A stretch of DNA of 64,000 nucleotides from Pterobdella sp. o SKG-2022 (GCA_964035795.1 OZ038322.1:2700264-2764263); one strand, 5' to 3'; counted from the first letter of the stretch, positions 9,814 to 24,380 are shown. The notes: generated by a model not told the origin, from the letters alone. A program made the numbers and translations.

Positions 9814-12170
9814 TTACTCGCGTGGCTGAGCTTATGCGACTATTTCTATAAAGTTGGTAAAAAACAATGAGAAAAAAACGAGAATTGGATAAAATTTCAA
9901 AATGAAATCCCTGCACTAAGTAAAATATATGTTTTTACGATATGCCGAGCATTGAGCAAAAGTATTCTCAAAGAAAACATTACCTATCAATAATGGAAAA
10001 AACGATATAATGGAAAATGGATTTAAAATTCATTATCAGAATAGTAACAAAAACTATCCCCACATGTTAACTAAAAGCATTTGAGGAAAAATTATGTTTT
10101 AGTTCATGATCAACTTCATGTGATTTGCGCAAAAAATAACTATTTGTTAATAAAACTTTTTTACGATTCATAAGTGAAAAAAGAAACTTACACCCGAAAA
10201 ATTTGTTAGCGACTAATACATAACATGACTAAGCAAGTTTATGTAGAAAAAAAAAACCTTTTTGAAAAGATTATAAAGAGGATGATAGGAAAACAAGTTC
10301 GAAACAATCAGTTTACCACAAAGTTCACTAAAAGAAATGAGACATTACTCACGCGGCTGAGCTTATGCGACTATTTCTATAAAGTTAGTAAAAAACATTG
10401 AGAAAAAAACGAGAATTGGATAAAATTTCAAAATGAAATCCCTGCACTAAGTAAAATATATGTTTTTACGATATGCCGAGCATTGAGCAAAAGTATTCTC
10501 AAAGAAAACATTACCTATCAATAATGGAAAAAACGATATAATGGAAAATGGATTTAAAATTCATTATCAGAATAGTAACAAAAACTATCCCCACATGTTA
10601 ACTAAAAGCATTTGAGGAAAAATTATGTTTTAGTTCATGATCAACTTCATGTGATTTGCGCAAAAAATAACTATTTGTTAATAAAACTTTTTTACGATTC
10701 ATAAGTGAAAAAATAAACTTACACCCGAAAAATTTGTTAGCGACTAAAGCATAACATGACTAAGCAAGTTTATGTAGAAAAATAAAACCTTTTTGAAAAG
10801 ATTATAAAGAGGATGATAGGAAAACAAGTTCGAAACAATCAGTTTACCACAAAGTTCACTAAAAGAAATGAGACATTACTCACGCGGCTGAGCTTATGCG
10901 ACTATTTCTATAAAGTTGGTAAAAAACAATGAGAAAAAAACGAGAATTGGATAAAATTTCAAAATGAAATCCCTGCACTAAGTAAAATATATGTTTTTAC
11001 GATATGCCGAGCATTGAGCAAAAGTATTCTCAAAGAAAACATTACCTATCAATAATGGAAAAAACGATATAATGGAAAATGGATTTAAAATTCATTATCA
11101 GAATAGTAACAAAAACTATCCCCACATGTTAACTAAAAGCATTTGAGGAAAAATTATGTTTTAGTTCATGATCAACTTCATGTGATTTGCGCAAAAAATA
11201 ACTATTTGTTAATAAAACTTTTTTACGATTCATAAGTGAAAAAATAAACTTACACCCGAAAAATTTGTTAGCGACTAAAGCATAACATGACTAAGCAAGT
11301 TTATGTAGAAAAATAAAACCTTTTTGAAAAGATTATAAAGAGGATGATAGGAAAACAAGTTCGAAACAATCAGTTTACCACAAAGTTCACTAAAAGAAAT
11401 GAGACATTACTCACGCGGCTGAGCTTATGCGACTATTTCTATAAAGTTGGTAAAAAACAATGAGAAAAAAACGAGAATTGGATAAAATTTCAAAATGAAA
11501 TCCCTGCACTAAGTAAAATATATGTTTTTACGATATGCCGAGCATTGAGCAAAAGTATTCTCAAAGAAAACATTACCTATCAATAATGGAAAAAACGATA
11601 TAAAGAAAAATGGATTTAAAATTCATTATCAGAATGGTAACAAAAACTATCCCCACATGTTAACTAAAAGCATTTGAGGAAAAATTATGTTTTAGTTCAT
11701 GATCAACTTCATGTGATTTGCGCAAAAAATAACTATTTGTTAATAAAACTTTTTTACGATTCATAAGTGAAAAAATAAACTTACACCCGAAAAATTTGTT
11801 AGCGACTAAAGCATAACATGACTAAGCAAGTTTATGTAGAAAAAAAAAACCTTTTTGAAAAGATTATAAAGAGGATGATAGGAAAACAAGTTCGAAACAA
11901 TCAGTTTACCACAAAGTTCACTAAAAGAAATGAGACATTACTCACGCGGCTGAGCTTATGCGACTATTTCTATAAAGTTGGTAAAAAACAATGAGAAAAA
12001 AACGAGAATTGGATAAAATTTCAAAATGAAATCCCTGCACTAAGTAAAATATATGTTTTTACGATATGCCGAGCATTGAGCAAAAGTATTCTCAAAGAAA
12101 ACATTACCTATCAATAATGGAAAAAACGATATAATGGAAAATGGATTTAAAATTCATTATCAGAATGGTA

Positions 12171-12701
12171 ACAAAAACTATCCCCACATGTTAACTAAAA
12201 GCATTTGAGGAAAAATTATGTTTTAGTTCATGATCAACTTCATGTGATTTGCGCAAAAAATAACTATTTGTTAATAAAACTTTTTTACGATTCATAAGTG
12301 AAAAAATAAACTTACACCCGAAAAATTTGTTAGCGACTAAAGCATAACATGACTAAGCAAGTTTATGTAGAAAAAAAAAACCTTTTTGAAAAGATTATAA
12401 AGAGGATGATAGGAAAACAAGTTCGAAACAATCAGTTTACCACAAAGTTCACTAAAAGAAATGAGACATTACTCACGCGGCTGAGCTTATGCGACTATTT
12501 CTATAAAGTTGGTAAAAAACAATGAGAAAAAAACGAGAATTGGATAAAATTTCAAAATGAAATCCCTGCACTAAGTAAAATATATGTTTTTACGATATGC
12601 CGAGCATTGAGCAAAAGTATTCTCAAAGAAAACATTACCTATCAATAATGGAAAAAACGATATAATGGAAAATGGATTTAAAATTCATTATCAGAATGGT
12701 A
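12171..12701 (+). repeat. Consensus-like 531-bp monomer (unit 24), reference copy
   Basis: This copy carries the commonest alleles and serves as a map of the unit. Hand count: A 233, T 146, G+C 152 of 531, so 28.6% G+C and a strong excess of A on this strand. Landmarks by offset from the unit start: CCCC and GTTAAC in the first 25 bases; a direct repeat ttcatg near 56 and 69; the palindrome TTTGCGCAAA at offsets 78-87; a six-T run near 110; the short frame at 179-355; a ten-A run followed by cc and five T near 200-217; a TATA-like gatataa near 490; and an imperfect inverted repeat near 502-520. The length is close to 3 x 177 bp, but I see no threefold internal sequence similarity. Confidence 0.95.
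12349..12525 (+). other. 58-codon ATG frame, commonest core allele (unit 24)
   Basis: This is the most frequent intact version in the core; ATG lies at unit start +178 and TGA ends at unit start +354. By my tally 79 of the 120 complete units keep the frame whole. Among its variants I find about 16 replacement and 10 silent kinds, plus four that remove the start or add a stop. That ratio is not strong evidence for protein-level constraint, and 41 complete units tolerate a broken frame. Confidence 0.5.
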
Positions 12702-13229
12702 ACAAAAACTATCCCCACATGTTAACTAAAAGCATTTGAGGAAAAATTATGTTTTAGTTCATGATCAACTTCATGTGATTTGCGCAAAAAACTATTTGTT
12801 AATAAAACTTTTTTACGATTCATAAGTGAAAAAATAAACTTACACCCGAAAATTTTGTTAGCGACTAAAGCATAACATGACTAAGCAAGTTTATGTAGAA
12901 AAAAAAAACCTTTTTGAAAAAATTATAAAGAGGATGATAGGAAAACAAGTTCGAAACAATCAGTTTACCACAAAGTTCACTAAAAGAAATGAGACATTAC
13001 TCACGCGGCTGAGCTTATGCGACTATTTCTATAAAGTTGGTAAAAAACAATGAGAAAAAAACGAGAATTGGATAAAATTTCAAAATGAAATCCCTGCACT
13101 AAGTAAAATATATGTTTTTACGATATGCCGAGCATTGAGCAAAAGTATTCTCAAAGAAAACATTACCTATCAATAATGGAAAAAACGATATAATGGAAAA
13201 TGGATTTAAAATTCATTATCAGAATGGTA

Positions 13230-16200
13230 ACAAAAACTATCCCCACATGTTAACTAAAAGCATTTGAGGAAAAATTATGTTTTAGTTCATGATCAACTTC
13301 ATGTGATTTGCGCAAAAAATAACTATTTGTTAATAAAACTTTTTTACGATTCATAAGTGAAAAAATAAACTTACACCCGAAAAATTTGTTAGCGACTAAA
13401 GCATAACATGACTAAGCAAGTTTATGTAGAAAAAAAAAACCTTTTTGAAAAGATTATAAAGAGGATGATAGGAAAACAAGTTCGAAACAATCAGTTTACC
13501 ACAAAGTTCACTAAAAGAAATGAGACATTACTCACGCGGCTGAGCTTATGCGACTATTTCTATAAAGTTGGTAAAAAACAATGAGAAAAAAACGAGAATT
13601 GGATAAAATTTCAAAATGAAATCCCTGCACTAAGTAAAATATATGTTTTTACGATATGCCGAGCATTGAGCAAAAGTATTCTCAAAGAAAACATTACCTA
13701 TCAATAATGGAAAAAACGATATAATGGAAAATGGATTTAAAATTCATTATCAGAATAGTAACAAAAACTATCCCCACATGTTAACTAAAAGCATTTGAGG
13801 AAAAATTATGTTTTAGTTCATGATCAACTTCATGTGATTTGCGCAAAAAATAACTATTTGTTAATAAAACTTTTTTACGATTCATAAGTGAAAAAATAAA
13901 CTTACACCCGAAAAATTTGTTAGCGACTAAAGCATAACATGACTAAGCAAGTTTATGTAGAAAAAAAAAACCTTTTTGAAAAGATTATAAAGAGGATGAT
14001 AGGAAAACAAGTTCGAAACAATCAGTTTACCACAAAGTTCACTAAAAGAAATGAGACATTACTCACGCGGCTGAGCTTATGCGACTATTTCTATAAAGTT
14101 GGTAAAAAACAATGAGAAAAAAACGAGAATTGGATAAAATTTCAAAATGAAATCCCTGCACTAAGTAAAATATATGTTTTTACGATATGCCGAGCATTGA
14201 GCAAAAGTATTCTCAAAGAAAACATTACCTATCAATAATGGAAAAAACGATATAATGGAAAATGGATTTAAAATTCATTATCAGAATGGTAACAAAAACT
14301 ATCCCCACATGTTAACTAAAAGCATTTGAGGAAAAATTATGTTTTAGTTCATGATCAACTTCATGTGATTTGCGCAAAAAATAACTATTTGTTAATAAAA
14401 CTTTTTTACGATTCATAAGTGAAAAAATAAACTTACACCCGAAAAATTTGTTAGCGACTAAAGCATAACATGACTAAGCAAGTTTATGTAGAAAAAAAAA
14501 ACCTTTTTGAAAAGATTATAAAGAGGATGATAGGAAAACAAGTTCGAAACAATCAGTTTACCACAAAGTTCACAAAAAGAAATGAGTAATTACTCGCGCG
14601 GCTGAGCTTATGCGACTATTTCTATAAAGTTGGTAAAAAACAATGAGAAAAAAACGAGAATTGGATAAAATTTCAAAATGAAATCCCTGCACTAAGTAAA
14701 ATATATGTTTTTACGATATGCCGAGCATTGAGCAAAAGTATTCTCAAAGAAAACATTACCTATCAATAATGGAAAAAACGATATAATGGAAAATGGATTT
14801 AAAATTCATTATCAGAATGGTAACAAAAACTATCCCCACATGTTAACTAAAAGCATTTGAGGAAAAATTATGTTTTAGTTCATGATCAACTTCATGTGAT
14901 TTGCGCAAAAAATAACTATTTGTTAATAAAACTTTTTTACGATTCATAAGTGAAAAAATAAACTTACACCCGAAAAATTTGTTAGCGACTAAAGCATAAC
15001 ATGACTAAGCAAGTTTATGTAGAAAAAAAAAACCTTTTTGAAAAGATTATAAAGAGGATGATAGGAAAACAAGTTCGAAACAATCAGTTTACCACAAAGT
15101 TCACAAAAAGAAATGAGTAATTACTCGCGCGGCTGAGCTTATGCGACTATTTCTATAAAGTTGGTAAAAAACAATGAGAAAAAAACGAGAATTGGATAAA
15201 ATTTCAAAATGAAATCCCTGCACTAAGTAAAATATATGTTTTTACGATATGCCGAGCATTGAGCAAAAGTATTCTCAAAGAAAACATTACCTATCAATAA
15301 TGGAAAAAACGATATAAAGAAAAATGGATTTAAAATTCATTATCAGAATGGTAACAAAAACTATCCCCACATGTTAACTAAAAGCATTTGAGGAAAAATT
15401 ATGTTTTAGTTCATGATCAACTTCATGTGATTTGCGCAAAAAATAACTATTTGTTAATAAAACTTTTTTACGATTCATAAGTGAAAAAATAAACTTACAC
15501 CCGAAAAATTTGTTAGCGACTAAAGCATAACATGACTAAGCAAGTTTATGTAGAAAAAAAAAACCTTTTTGAAAAGATTATAAAGAGGATGATAGGAAAA
15601 CAAGTTCGAAACAATCAGTTTACCACAAAGTTCACTAAAAGAAATGAGACATTACTCACGCGGCTGAGCTTATGCGACTATTTCTATAAAGTTGGTAAAA
15701 AACAATGAGAAAAAAACGAGAATTGGATAAAATTTCAAAATGAAATCCCTGCACTAAGTAAAATATATGTTTTTACGATATGCCGAGCATTGAGCAAAAG
15801 TATTCTCAAAGAAAACATTACCTATCAATAATGGAAAAAACGATATAAAGAAAAATGGATTTAAAATTCATTATCAGAATGGTAACAAAAACTATCCCCA
15901 CATGTTAACTAAAAGCATTTGAGGAAAAATTATGTTTTAGTTCATGATCAACTTCATGTGATTTGCGCAAAAAATAACTATTTGTTAATAAAACTTTTTT
16001 ACGATTCATAAGTGAAAAAATAAACTTACACCCGAAAAATTTGTTAGCGACTAAAGCATAACATGACTAAGCAAGTTTATGTAGAAAAAAAAAACCTTTT
16101 TGAAAAGATTATAAAGAGGATGATAGGAAAACAAGTTCGAAACAATCAGTTTACCACAAAGTTCACAAAAAGAAATGAGTAATTACTCGCGCGGCTGAGC

Positions 16201-17477
16201 TTATGCGACTATTTCTATAAAGTTGGTAAAAAATAATGAGAAAAAAACGAGAATTGGATAAAATTTCAAAATGAAATCCCTGCACTAAGTAAAATATATG
16301 TTTTTACGATATGCCGAGCATTGAGCAAAAGTATTCTCAAAGAAAACATTACCTATCAATAATGGAAAAAACGATATAAAGAAAAATGGATTTAAAATTC
16401 ATTATCAGAATGGTAACAAAAACTATCCCCACATGTTAACTAAAAGCATTTGAGGAAAAATTATGTTTTAGTTCATGATCAACTTCATGTGATTTGCGCA
16501 AAAAATAACTATTTGTTAATAAAACTTTTTTACGATTCATAAGTGAAAAAATAAACTTACACCCGAAAAATTTGTTAGCGACTAAAGCATAACATGACTA
16601 AGCAAGTTTATGTAGAAAAAAAAAACCTTTTTGAAAAGATTATAAAGAGGATGATAGGAAAACAAGTTCGAAACAATCAGTTTACCACAAAGTTCACTAA
16701 AAGAAATGAGACATTACTCACGCGGCTGAGCTTATGCGACTATTTCTATAAAGTTGGTAAAAAACAATGAGAAAAAAACGAGAATTGGATAAAATTTCAA
16801 AATGAAATCCCTGCACTAAGTAAAATATATGTTTTTACGATATGCCGAGCATTGAGCAAAAGTATTCTCAAAGAAAACATTACCTATCAATAATGGAAAA
16901 AACGATATAATGGAAAATGGATTTAAAATTCATTATCAGAATGGTAACAAAAACTATCCCCACATGTTAACTAAAAGCATTTGAGGAAAAATTATGTTTT
17001 AGTTCATGATCAACTTCATGTGATTTGCGCAAAAAATAACTATTTGTTAATAAAACTTTTTTACGATTCATAAGTGAAAAAATAAACTTACACCCGAAAA
17101 ATTTGTTAGCGACTAAAGCATAACATGACTAAGCAAGTTTATGTAGAAAAAAAAAACCTTTTTGAAAAGATTATAAAGAGGATGATAGGAAAACAAGTTC
17201 GAAACAATCAGTTTACCACAAAGTTCACTAAAAGAAATGAGACATTACTCACGCGGCTGAGCTTATGCGACTATTTCTATAAAGTTGGTAAAAAACAATG
17301 AGAAAAAAACGAGAATTGGATAAAATTTCAAAATGAAATCCCTGCACTAAGTAAAATATATGTTTTTACGATATGCCGAGCATTGAGCAAAAGTATTCTC
17401 AAAGAAAACATTACCTATCAATAATGGAAAAAACGATATAATGGAAAATGGATTTAAAATTCATTATCAGAATGGTA
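13230..17477. repeat. Core block, units 26-33, A and B alleles interspersed
   Basis: Eight 531-bp units. Units 28, 29 and 31 carry the B stop allele, the rest the A allele. Units 29-31 end with ataaagaaaaatgg and the others with ataatggaaaatgg. Unit 31 also has aaataatgag in place of aaacaatgag. I see no clean higher-order period here. Confidence 0.85.
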
Positions 17478-20400
17478 ACAAAAACTATCCCCACATGTTA
17501 ACTAAAAGCATTTGAGGAAAAATTATGTTTTAGTTCATGATCAACTTCATGTGATTTGCGCAAAAAATAACTATTTGTTAATAAAACTTTTTTACGATTC
17601 ATAAGTGAAAAAATAAACTTACACCCGAAAATTTTGTTAGCGACTAAAGCATAACATGACTAAGCAAGTTTATGTAGAAAAAAAAAACCTTTTTGAAAAG
17701 ATTATAAAGAGGATGATAGGAAAACAAGTTCGAAACAATCAGTTTACCACAAAGTTCACTAAAAGAAATGAGACATTACTCACGCGGCTGAGCTTATGCG
17801 ACTATTTCTATAAAGTTGGTAAAAAACAATGAGAAAAAAACGAGAATTGGATAAAATTTCAAAATGAAATCCCTGCACTAAGTAAAATATATGTTTTTAC
17901 GATATGCCGAGCATTGAGCAAAAGTATTCTCAAAGAAAACATTACCTATCAATAATGGAAAAAACGATATAATGGAAAATGGATTTAAAATTCATTATCA
18001 GAATAGTAACAAAAACTATCCCCACATGTTAACTAAAAGCATTTGAGGAAAAATTATGTTTTAGTTCATGATCAACTTCATGTGATTTGCGCAAAAAATA
18101 ACTATTTGTTAATAAAACTTTTTTACGATTCATAAGTGAAAAAATAAACTTACACCCGAAAAATTTGTTAGCGACTAAAGCATAACATGACTAAGCAAGT
18201 TTATGTAGAAAAAAAAAACCTTTTTGAAAAGATTATAAAGAGGATGATAGGAAAACAAGTTCGAAACAATCAGTTTACCACAAAGTTCACTAAAAGAAAT
18301 GAGACATTACTCACGCGGCTGAGCTTATGCGACTATTTCTATAAAGTTGGTAAAAAACAATGAGAAAAAAACGAGAATTGGATAAAATTTCAAAATGAAA
18401 TCCCTGCACTAAGTAAAATATATGTTTTTACGATATGCCGAGCATTGAGCAAAAGTATTCTCAAAGAAAACATTACCTATCAATAATGGAAAAAACGATA
18501 TAATGGAAAATGGATTTAAAATTCATTATCAGAATGGTAACAAAAACTATCCCCACATGTTAACTAAAAGCATTTGAGGAAAAATTATGTTTTAGTTCAT
18601 GATCAACTTCATGTGATTTGCGCAAAAAATAACTATTTGTTAATAAAACTTTTTTACGATTCATAAGTGAAAAAATAAACTTACACCCGAAAAATTTGTT
18701 AGCGACTAAAGCATAACATGACTAAGCAAGTTTATGTAGAAAAAAAAAACCTTTTTGAAAAGATTATAAAGAGGATGATAGGAAAACAAGTTCGAAACAA
18801 TCAGTTTACCACAAAGTTCACAAAAAGAAATGAGTAATTACTCGCGCGGCTGAGCTTATGCGACTATTTCTATAAAGTTGGTAAAAAACAATGAGAAAAA
18901 AACGAGAATTGGATAAAATTTCAAAATGAAATCCCTGCACTAAGTAAAATATATGTTTTTACGATATGCCGAGCATTGAGCAAAAGTATTCTCAAAGAAA
19001 ACATTACCTATCAATAATGGAAAAAACGATATAATGGAAAATGGATTTAAAATTCATTATCAGAATGGTAACAAAAACTATCCCCACATGTTAACTAAAA
19101 GCATTTGAGGAAAAATTATGTTTTAGTTCATGATCAACTTCATGTGATTTGCGCAAAAAATAACTATTTGTTAATAAAACTTTTTTACGATTCATAAGTG
19201 AAAAAATAAACTTACACCCGAAAATTTTGTTAGCGACTAAAGCATAACATGACTAAGCAAGTTTATGTAGAAAAAAAAAACCTTTTTGAAAAGATTATAA
19301 AGAGGATGATAGGAAAACAAGTTCGAAACAATCAGTTTACCACAAAGTTCACTAAAAGAAATGAGACATTACTCACGCGGCTGAGCTTATGCGACTATTT
19401 CTATAAAGTTGGTAAAAAACAATGAGAAAAAAACGAGAATTGGATAAAATTTCAAAATGAAATCCCTGCACTAAGTAAAATATATGTTTTTACGATATGC
19501 CGAGCATTGAGCAAAAGTATTCTCAAAGAAAACATTACCTATCAATAATGGAAAAAACGATATAATGGAAAATGGATTTAAAATTCATTATCAGAATAGT
19601 AACAAAAACTATCCCCACATGTTAACTAAAAGCATTTGAGGAAAAATTATGTTTTAGTTCATGATCAACTTCATGTGATTTGCGCAAAAAATAACTATTT
19701 GTTAATAAAACTTTTTTACGATTCATAAGTGAAAAAATAAACTTACACCCGAAAAATTTGTTAGCGACTAAAGCATAACATGACTAAGCAAGTTTATGTA
19801 GAAAAAAAAAACCTTTTTGAAAAGATTATAAAGAGGATGATAGGAAAACAAGTTCGAAACAATCAGTTTACCACAAAGTTCACTAAAAGAAATGAGACAT
19901 TACTCACGCGGCTGAGCTTATGCGACTATTTCTATAAAGTTGGTAAAAAACAATGAGAAAAAAACGAGAATTGGATAAAATTTCAAAATGAAATCCCTGC
20001 ACTAAGTAAAATATATGTTTTTACGATATGCCGAGCATTGAGCAAAAGTATTCTCAAAGAAAACATTACCTATCAATAATGGAAAAAACGATATAATGGA
20101 AAATGGATTTAAAATTCATTATCAGAATGGTAACAAAAACTATCCCCACATGTTAACTAAAAGCATTTGAGGAAAAATTATGTTTTAGTTCATGATCAAC
20201 TTCATGTGATTTGCGCAAAAAATAACTATTTGTTAATAAAACTTTTTTACGATTCATAAGTGAAAAAATAAACTTACACCCGAAAAATTTGTTAGCGACT
20301 AAAGCATAACATGACTAAGCAAGTTTATGTAGAAAAAAAAAACCTTTTTGAAAAGATTATAAAGAGGATGATAGGAAAACAAGTTCGAAACAATCAGTTT

Positions 20401-20663
20401 ACCACAAAGTTCACAAAAAGAAATGAGTAATTACTCGCGCGGCTGAGCTTATGCGACTATTTCTATAAAGTTGGTAAAAAACAATGAGAAAAAAACGAGA
20501 ATTGGATAAAATTTCAAAATGAAATCCCTGCACTAAGTAAAATATATGTTTTTACGATATGCCGAGCATTGAGCAAAAGTATTCTCAAAGAAAACATTAC
20601 CTATCAATAATGGAAAAAACGATATAATGGAAAATGGATTTAAAATTCATTATCAGAATAGTA
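17478..20663. repeat. Trimer higher-order repeat, two copies of 1593 bp
   Basis: Units 34-36 (17478-19070) and 37-39 (19071-20663) match in order: first unit cgaaaattttg, A allele, ending agaatagta; second unit cgaaaaatttg, A allele, ending agaatggta; third unit B allele. The only landmark difference I found is the last junction, agaatggta after unit 36 and agaatagta after unit 39. The period is three monomers. Confidence 0.85.
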
Positions 20664-23600
20664 ACAAAAACTATCCCCACATGTTAACTAAAAGCATTTG
20701 AGGAAAAATTATGTTTTAGTTCATGATCAACTTCATGTGATTTGCGCAAAAAATAACTATTTGTTAATAAAACTTTTTTACGATTCATAAGTGAAAAAAT
20801 AAACTTACACCCGAAAAATTTGTTAGCGACTAAAGCATAACATGACTAAGCAAGTTTATGTAGAAAAAAAAAACCTTTTTGAAAAGATTATAAAGAGGAT
20901 GATAGGAAAACAAGTTCGAAACAATCAGTTTACCACAAAGTTCACTAAAAGAAATGAGACATTACTCACGCGGCTGAGCTTATGCGACTATTTCTATAAA
21001 GTTGGTAAAAAACAATGAGAAAAAAACGAGAATTGGATAAAATTTCAAAATGAAATCCCTGCACTAAGTAAAATATATGTTTTTACGATATGCCGAGCAT
21101 TGAGCAAAAGTATTCTCAAAGAAAACATTAGCTATCAATAATGGAAAAAACGATATAATGGAAAATGGATTTAAAATTCATTATCAGAATGGTAACAAAA
21201 ACTATCCCCACATGTTAACTAAAAGCATTTGAGGAAAAATTATGTTTTAGTTCATGATCAACTTCATGTGATTTGCGCAAAAAATAACTATTTGTTAATA
21301 AAACTTTTTTACGATTCATAAGTGAAAAAATAAACTTACACCCGAAAAATTTGTTAGCGACTAAAGCATAACATGACTAAGCAAGTTTATGTAGAAAAAA
21401 AAAACCTTTTTGAAAAGATTATAAAGAGGATGATAGGAAAACAAGTTCGAAACAATCAGTTTACCACAAAGTTCACTAAAAGAAATGAGACATTACTCAC
21501 GCGGCTGAGCTTATGCGACTATTTCTATAAAGTTGGTAAAAAACAATGAGAAAAAAACGAGAATTGGATAAAATTTCAAAATGAAATCCCTGCACTAAGT
21601 AAAATATATGTTTTTACGATATGCCGAGCATTGAGCAAAAGTATTCTCAAAGAAAACATTACCTATCAATAATGGAAAAAACGATATAATGGAAAATGGA
21701 TTTAAAATTCATTATCAGAATGGTAACAAAAACTATCCCCACTTGTTAACTAAAAGCATTTGAGGAAAAATTATGTTTTAGTTCATGATCAACTTCATGT
21801 GATTTGCGCAAAAAATAACTATTTGTTAATAAAACTTTTTTACGATTCATAAGTGAAAAAATAAACTTACACCCGAAAAATTTGTTAGCGACTAAAGCAT
21901 AACATGACTAAGCAAGTTTATGTAGAAAAAAAAAACCTTTTTGAAAAGATTATAAAGAGGATGATAGGAAAACAAGTTCGAAACAATCAGTTTACCACAA
22001 AGTTCACTAAAAGAAATGAGACATTACTCACGCGGCTGAGCTTATGCGACTATTTCTATAAAGTTGGTAAAAAACAATGAGAAAAAAACGAGAATTGGAT
22101 AAAATTTCAAAATGAAATCCCTGCACTAAGTAAAATATATGTTTTTACGATATGCCGAGCATTGAGCAAAAGTATTCTCAAAGAAAACATTAGCTATCAA
22201 TAATGGAAAAAACGATATAATGGAAAATGGATTTAAAATTCATTATCAGAATGGTAACAAAAACTATCCCCACATGTTAACTAAAAGCATTTGAGGAAAA
22301 ATTATGTTTTAGTTCATGATCAACTTCATGTGATTTGCGCAAAAAATAACTATTTGTTAATAAAACTTTTTTACGATTCATAAGTGAAAAAATAAACTTA
22401 CACCCGAAAAATTTGTTAGCGACTAAAGCATAACATGACTAAGCAAGTTTATGTAGAAAAAAAAAACCTTTTTGAAAAGATTATAAAGAGGATGATAGGA
22501 AAACAAGTTCGAAACAATCAGTTTACCACAAAGTTCACTAAAAGAAATGAGACATTACTCACGCGGCTGAGCTTATGCGACTATTTCTATAAAGTTGGTA
22601 AAAAACAATGAGAAAAAAACGAGAATTGGATAAAATTTCAAAATGAAATCCCTGCACTAAGTAAAATATATGTTTTTACGATATGCCGAGCATTGAGCAA
22701 AAGTATTCTCAAAGAAAACATTACCTATCAATAATGGAAAAAACGATATAATGGAAAATGGATTTAAAATTCATTATCAGAATGGTAACAAAAACTATCC
22801 CCACTTGTTAACTAAAAGCATTTGAGGAAAAATTATGTTTTAGTTCATGATCAACTTCATGTGATTTGCGCAAAAAATAACTATTTGTTAATAAAACTTT
22901 TTTACGATTCATAAGTGAAAAAATAAACTTACACCCGAAAAATTTGTTAGCGACTAAAGCATAACATGACTAAGCAAGTTTATGTAGAAAAAAAAAACCT
23001 TTTTGAAAAGATTATAAAGAGGATGATAGGAAAACAAGTTCGAAACAATCAGTTTACCACAAAGTTCACTAAAAGAAATGAGACATTACTCACGCGGCTG
23101 AGCTTATGCGACTATTTCTATAAAGTTGGTAAAAAACAATGAGAAAAAAACGAGAATTGGATAAAATTTCAAAATGAAATCCCTGCACTAAGTAAAATAT
23201 ATGTTTTTACGATATGCCGAGCATTGAGCAAAAGTATTCTCAAAGAAAACATTACCTATCAATAATGGAAAAAACGATATAATGGAAAATGGATTTAAAA
23301 TTCATTATCAGAATGGTAACAAAAACTATCCCCACATGTTAACTAAAAGCATTTGAGGAAAAATTATGTTTTAGTTCATGATCAACTTCATGTGATTTGC
23401 GCAAAAAATAACTATTTGTTAATAAAACTTTTTTACGATTCATAAGTGAAAAAATAAACTTACACCCGAAAAATTTGTTAGCGACTAAAGCATAACATGA
23501 CTAAGCAAGTTTATGTAGAAAAAAAAAACCTTTTTGAAAAGATTATAAAGAGGATGATAGGAAAACAAGTTCGAAACAATCAGTTTACCACAAAGTTCAC

Positions 23601-24380
23601 TAAAAGAAATGAGACATTACTCACGCGGCTGAGCTTATGCGACTATTTCTATAAAGTTGGTAAAAAACAATGAGAAAAAAACGAGAATTGGATAAAATTT
23701 CAAAATGAAATCCCTGCACTAAGTAAAATATATGTTTTTACGATATGCCGAGCATTGAGCAAAAGTATTCTCAAAGAAAACATTACCTATCAATAATGGA
23801 AAAAACGATATAATGGAAAATGGATTTAAAATTCATTATCAGAATGGTAACAAAAACTATCCCCACTTGTTAACTAAAAGCATTTGAGGAAAAATTATGT
23901 TTTAGTTCATGATCAACTTCATGTGATTTGCGCAAAAAATAACTATTTGTTAATAAAACTTTTTTACGATTCATAAGTGAAAAAATAAACTTACACCCGA
24001 AAAATTTGTTAGCGACTAAAGCATAACATGACTAAGCAAGTTTATGTAGAAAAAAAAAACCTTTTTGAAAAGATTATAAAGAGGATGATAGGAAAACAAG
24101 TTCGAAACAATCAGTTTACCACAAAGTTCACTAAAAGAAATGAGACATTACTCACGCGGCTGAGCTTATGCGACTATTTCTATAAAGTTGGTAAAAAACA
24201 ATGAGAAAAAAACGAGAATTGGATAAAATTTCAAAATGAAATCCCTGCACTAAGTAAAATATATGTTTTTACGATATGCCGAGCATTGAGCAAAAGTATT
24301 CTCAAAGAAAACATTACCTATCAATAATGGAAAAAACGATATAATGGAAAATGGATTTAAAATTCATTATCAGAATGGTA
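20664..24380. repeat. Dimer higher-order region, units 40-46
   Basis: Two markers show a 1062-bp period. Units 42, 44 and 46 read ccccacttgttaac where their neighbours read ccccacatgttaac (T at 21743, 22805 and 23867). Units 40 and 42 read cattagctatc where others read cattacctatc (G at 21131 and 22193). All seven units carry the A allele and intact 58-codon frames. Confidence 0.88.

Larger units (their letters stand above)
7392..13229. repeat. Mixed core block, units 15-25
   Basis: The ten-A run is intact except in units 21 and 22 (10578-11639), which have the T allele again. Units 17 and 18 (8454-9515) share gaggaaaagttatg and cgatagaaag, so they are a recent local duplicate. Unit 18 has cacaaaaag with gagacatt, an intermediate between the A and B alleles. 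Unit 20 (10047-10577) has private changes (aaaaaagaaac, ctaatacataac, gttagtaaa, cattgag). Unit 25 (12702-13229) is 528 bp through loss of three bases after gcgcaaaaaa. Confidence 0.88.

Noticed and set aside
12171..12701. Monomer built from three 177-bp sub-repeats
   Set aside because: The length divides evenly by three, but comparing the three thirds by eye shows no shared sequence beyond short A+T-rich words such as tttgtta.
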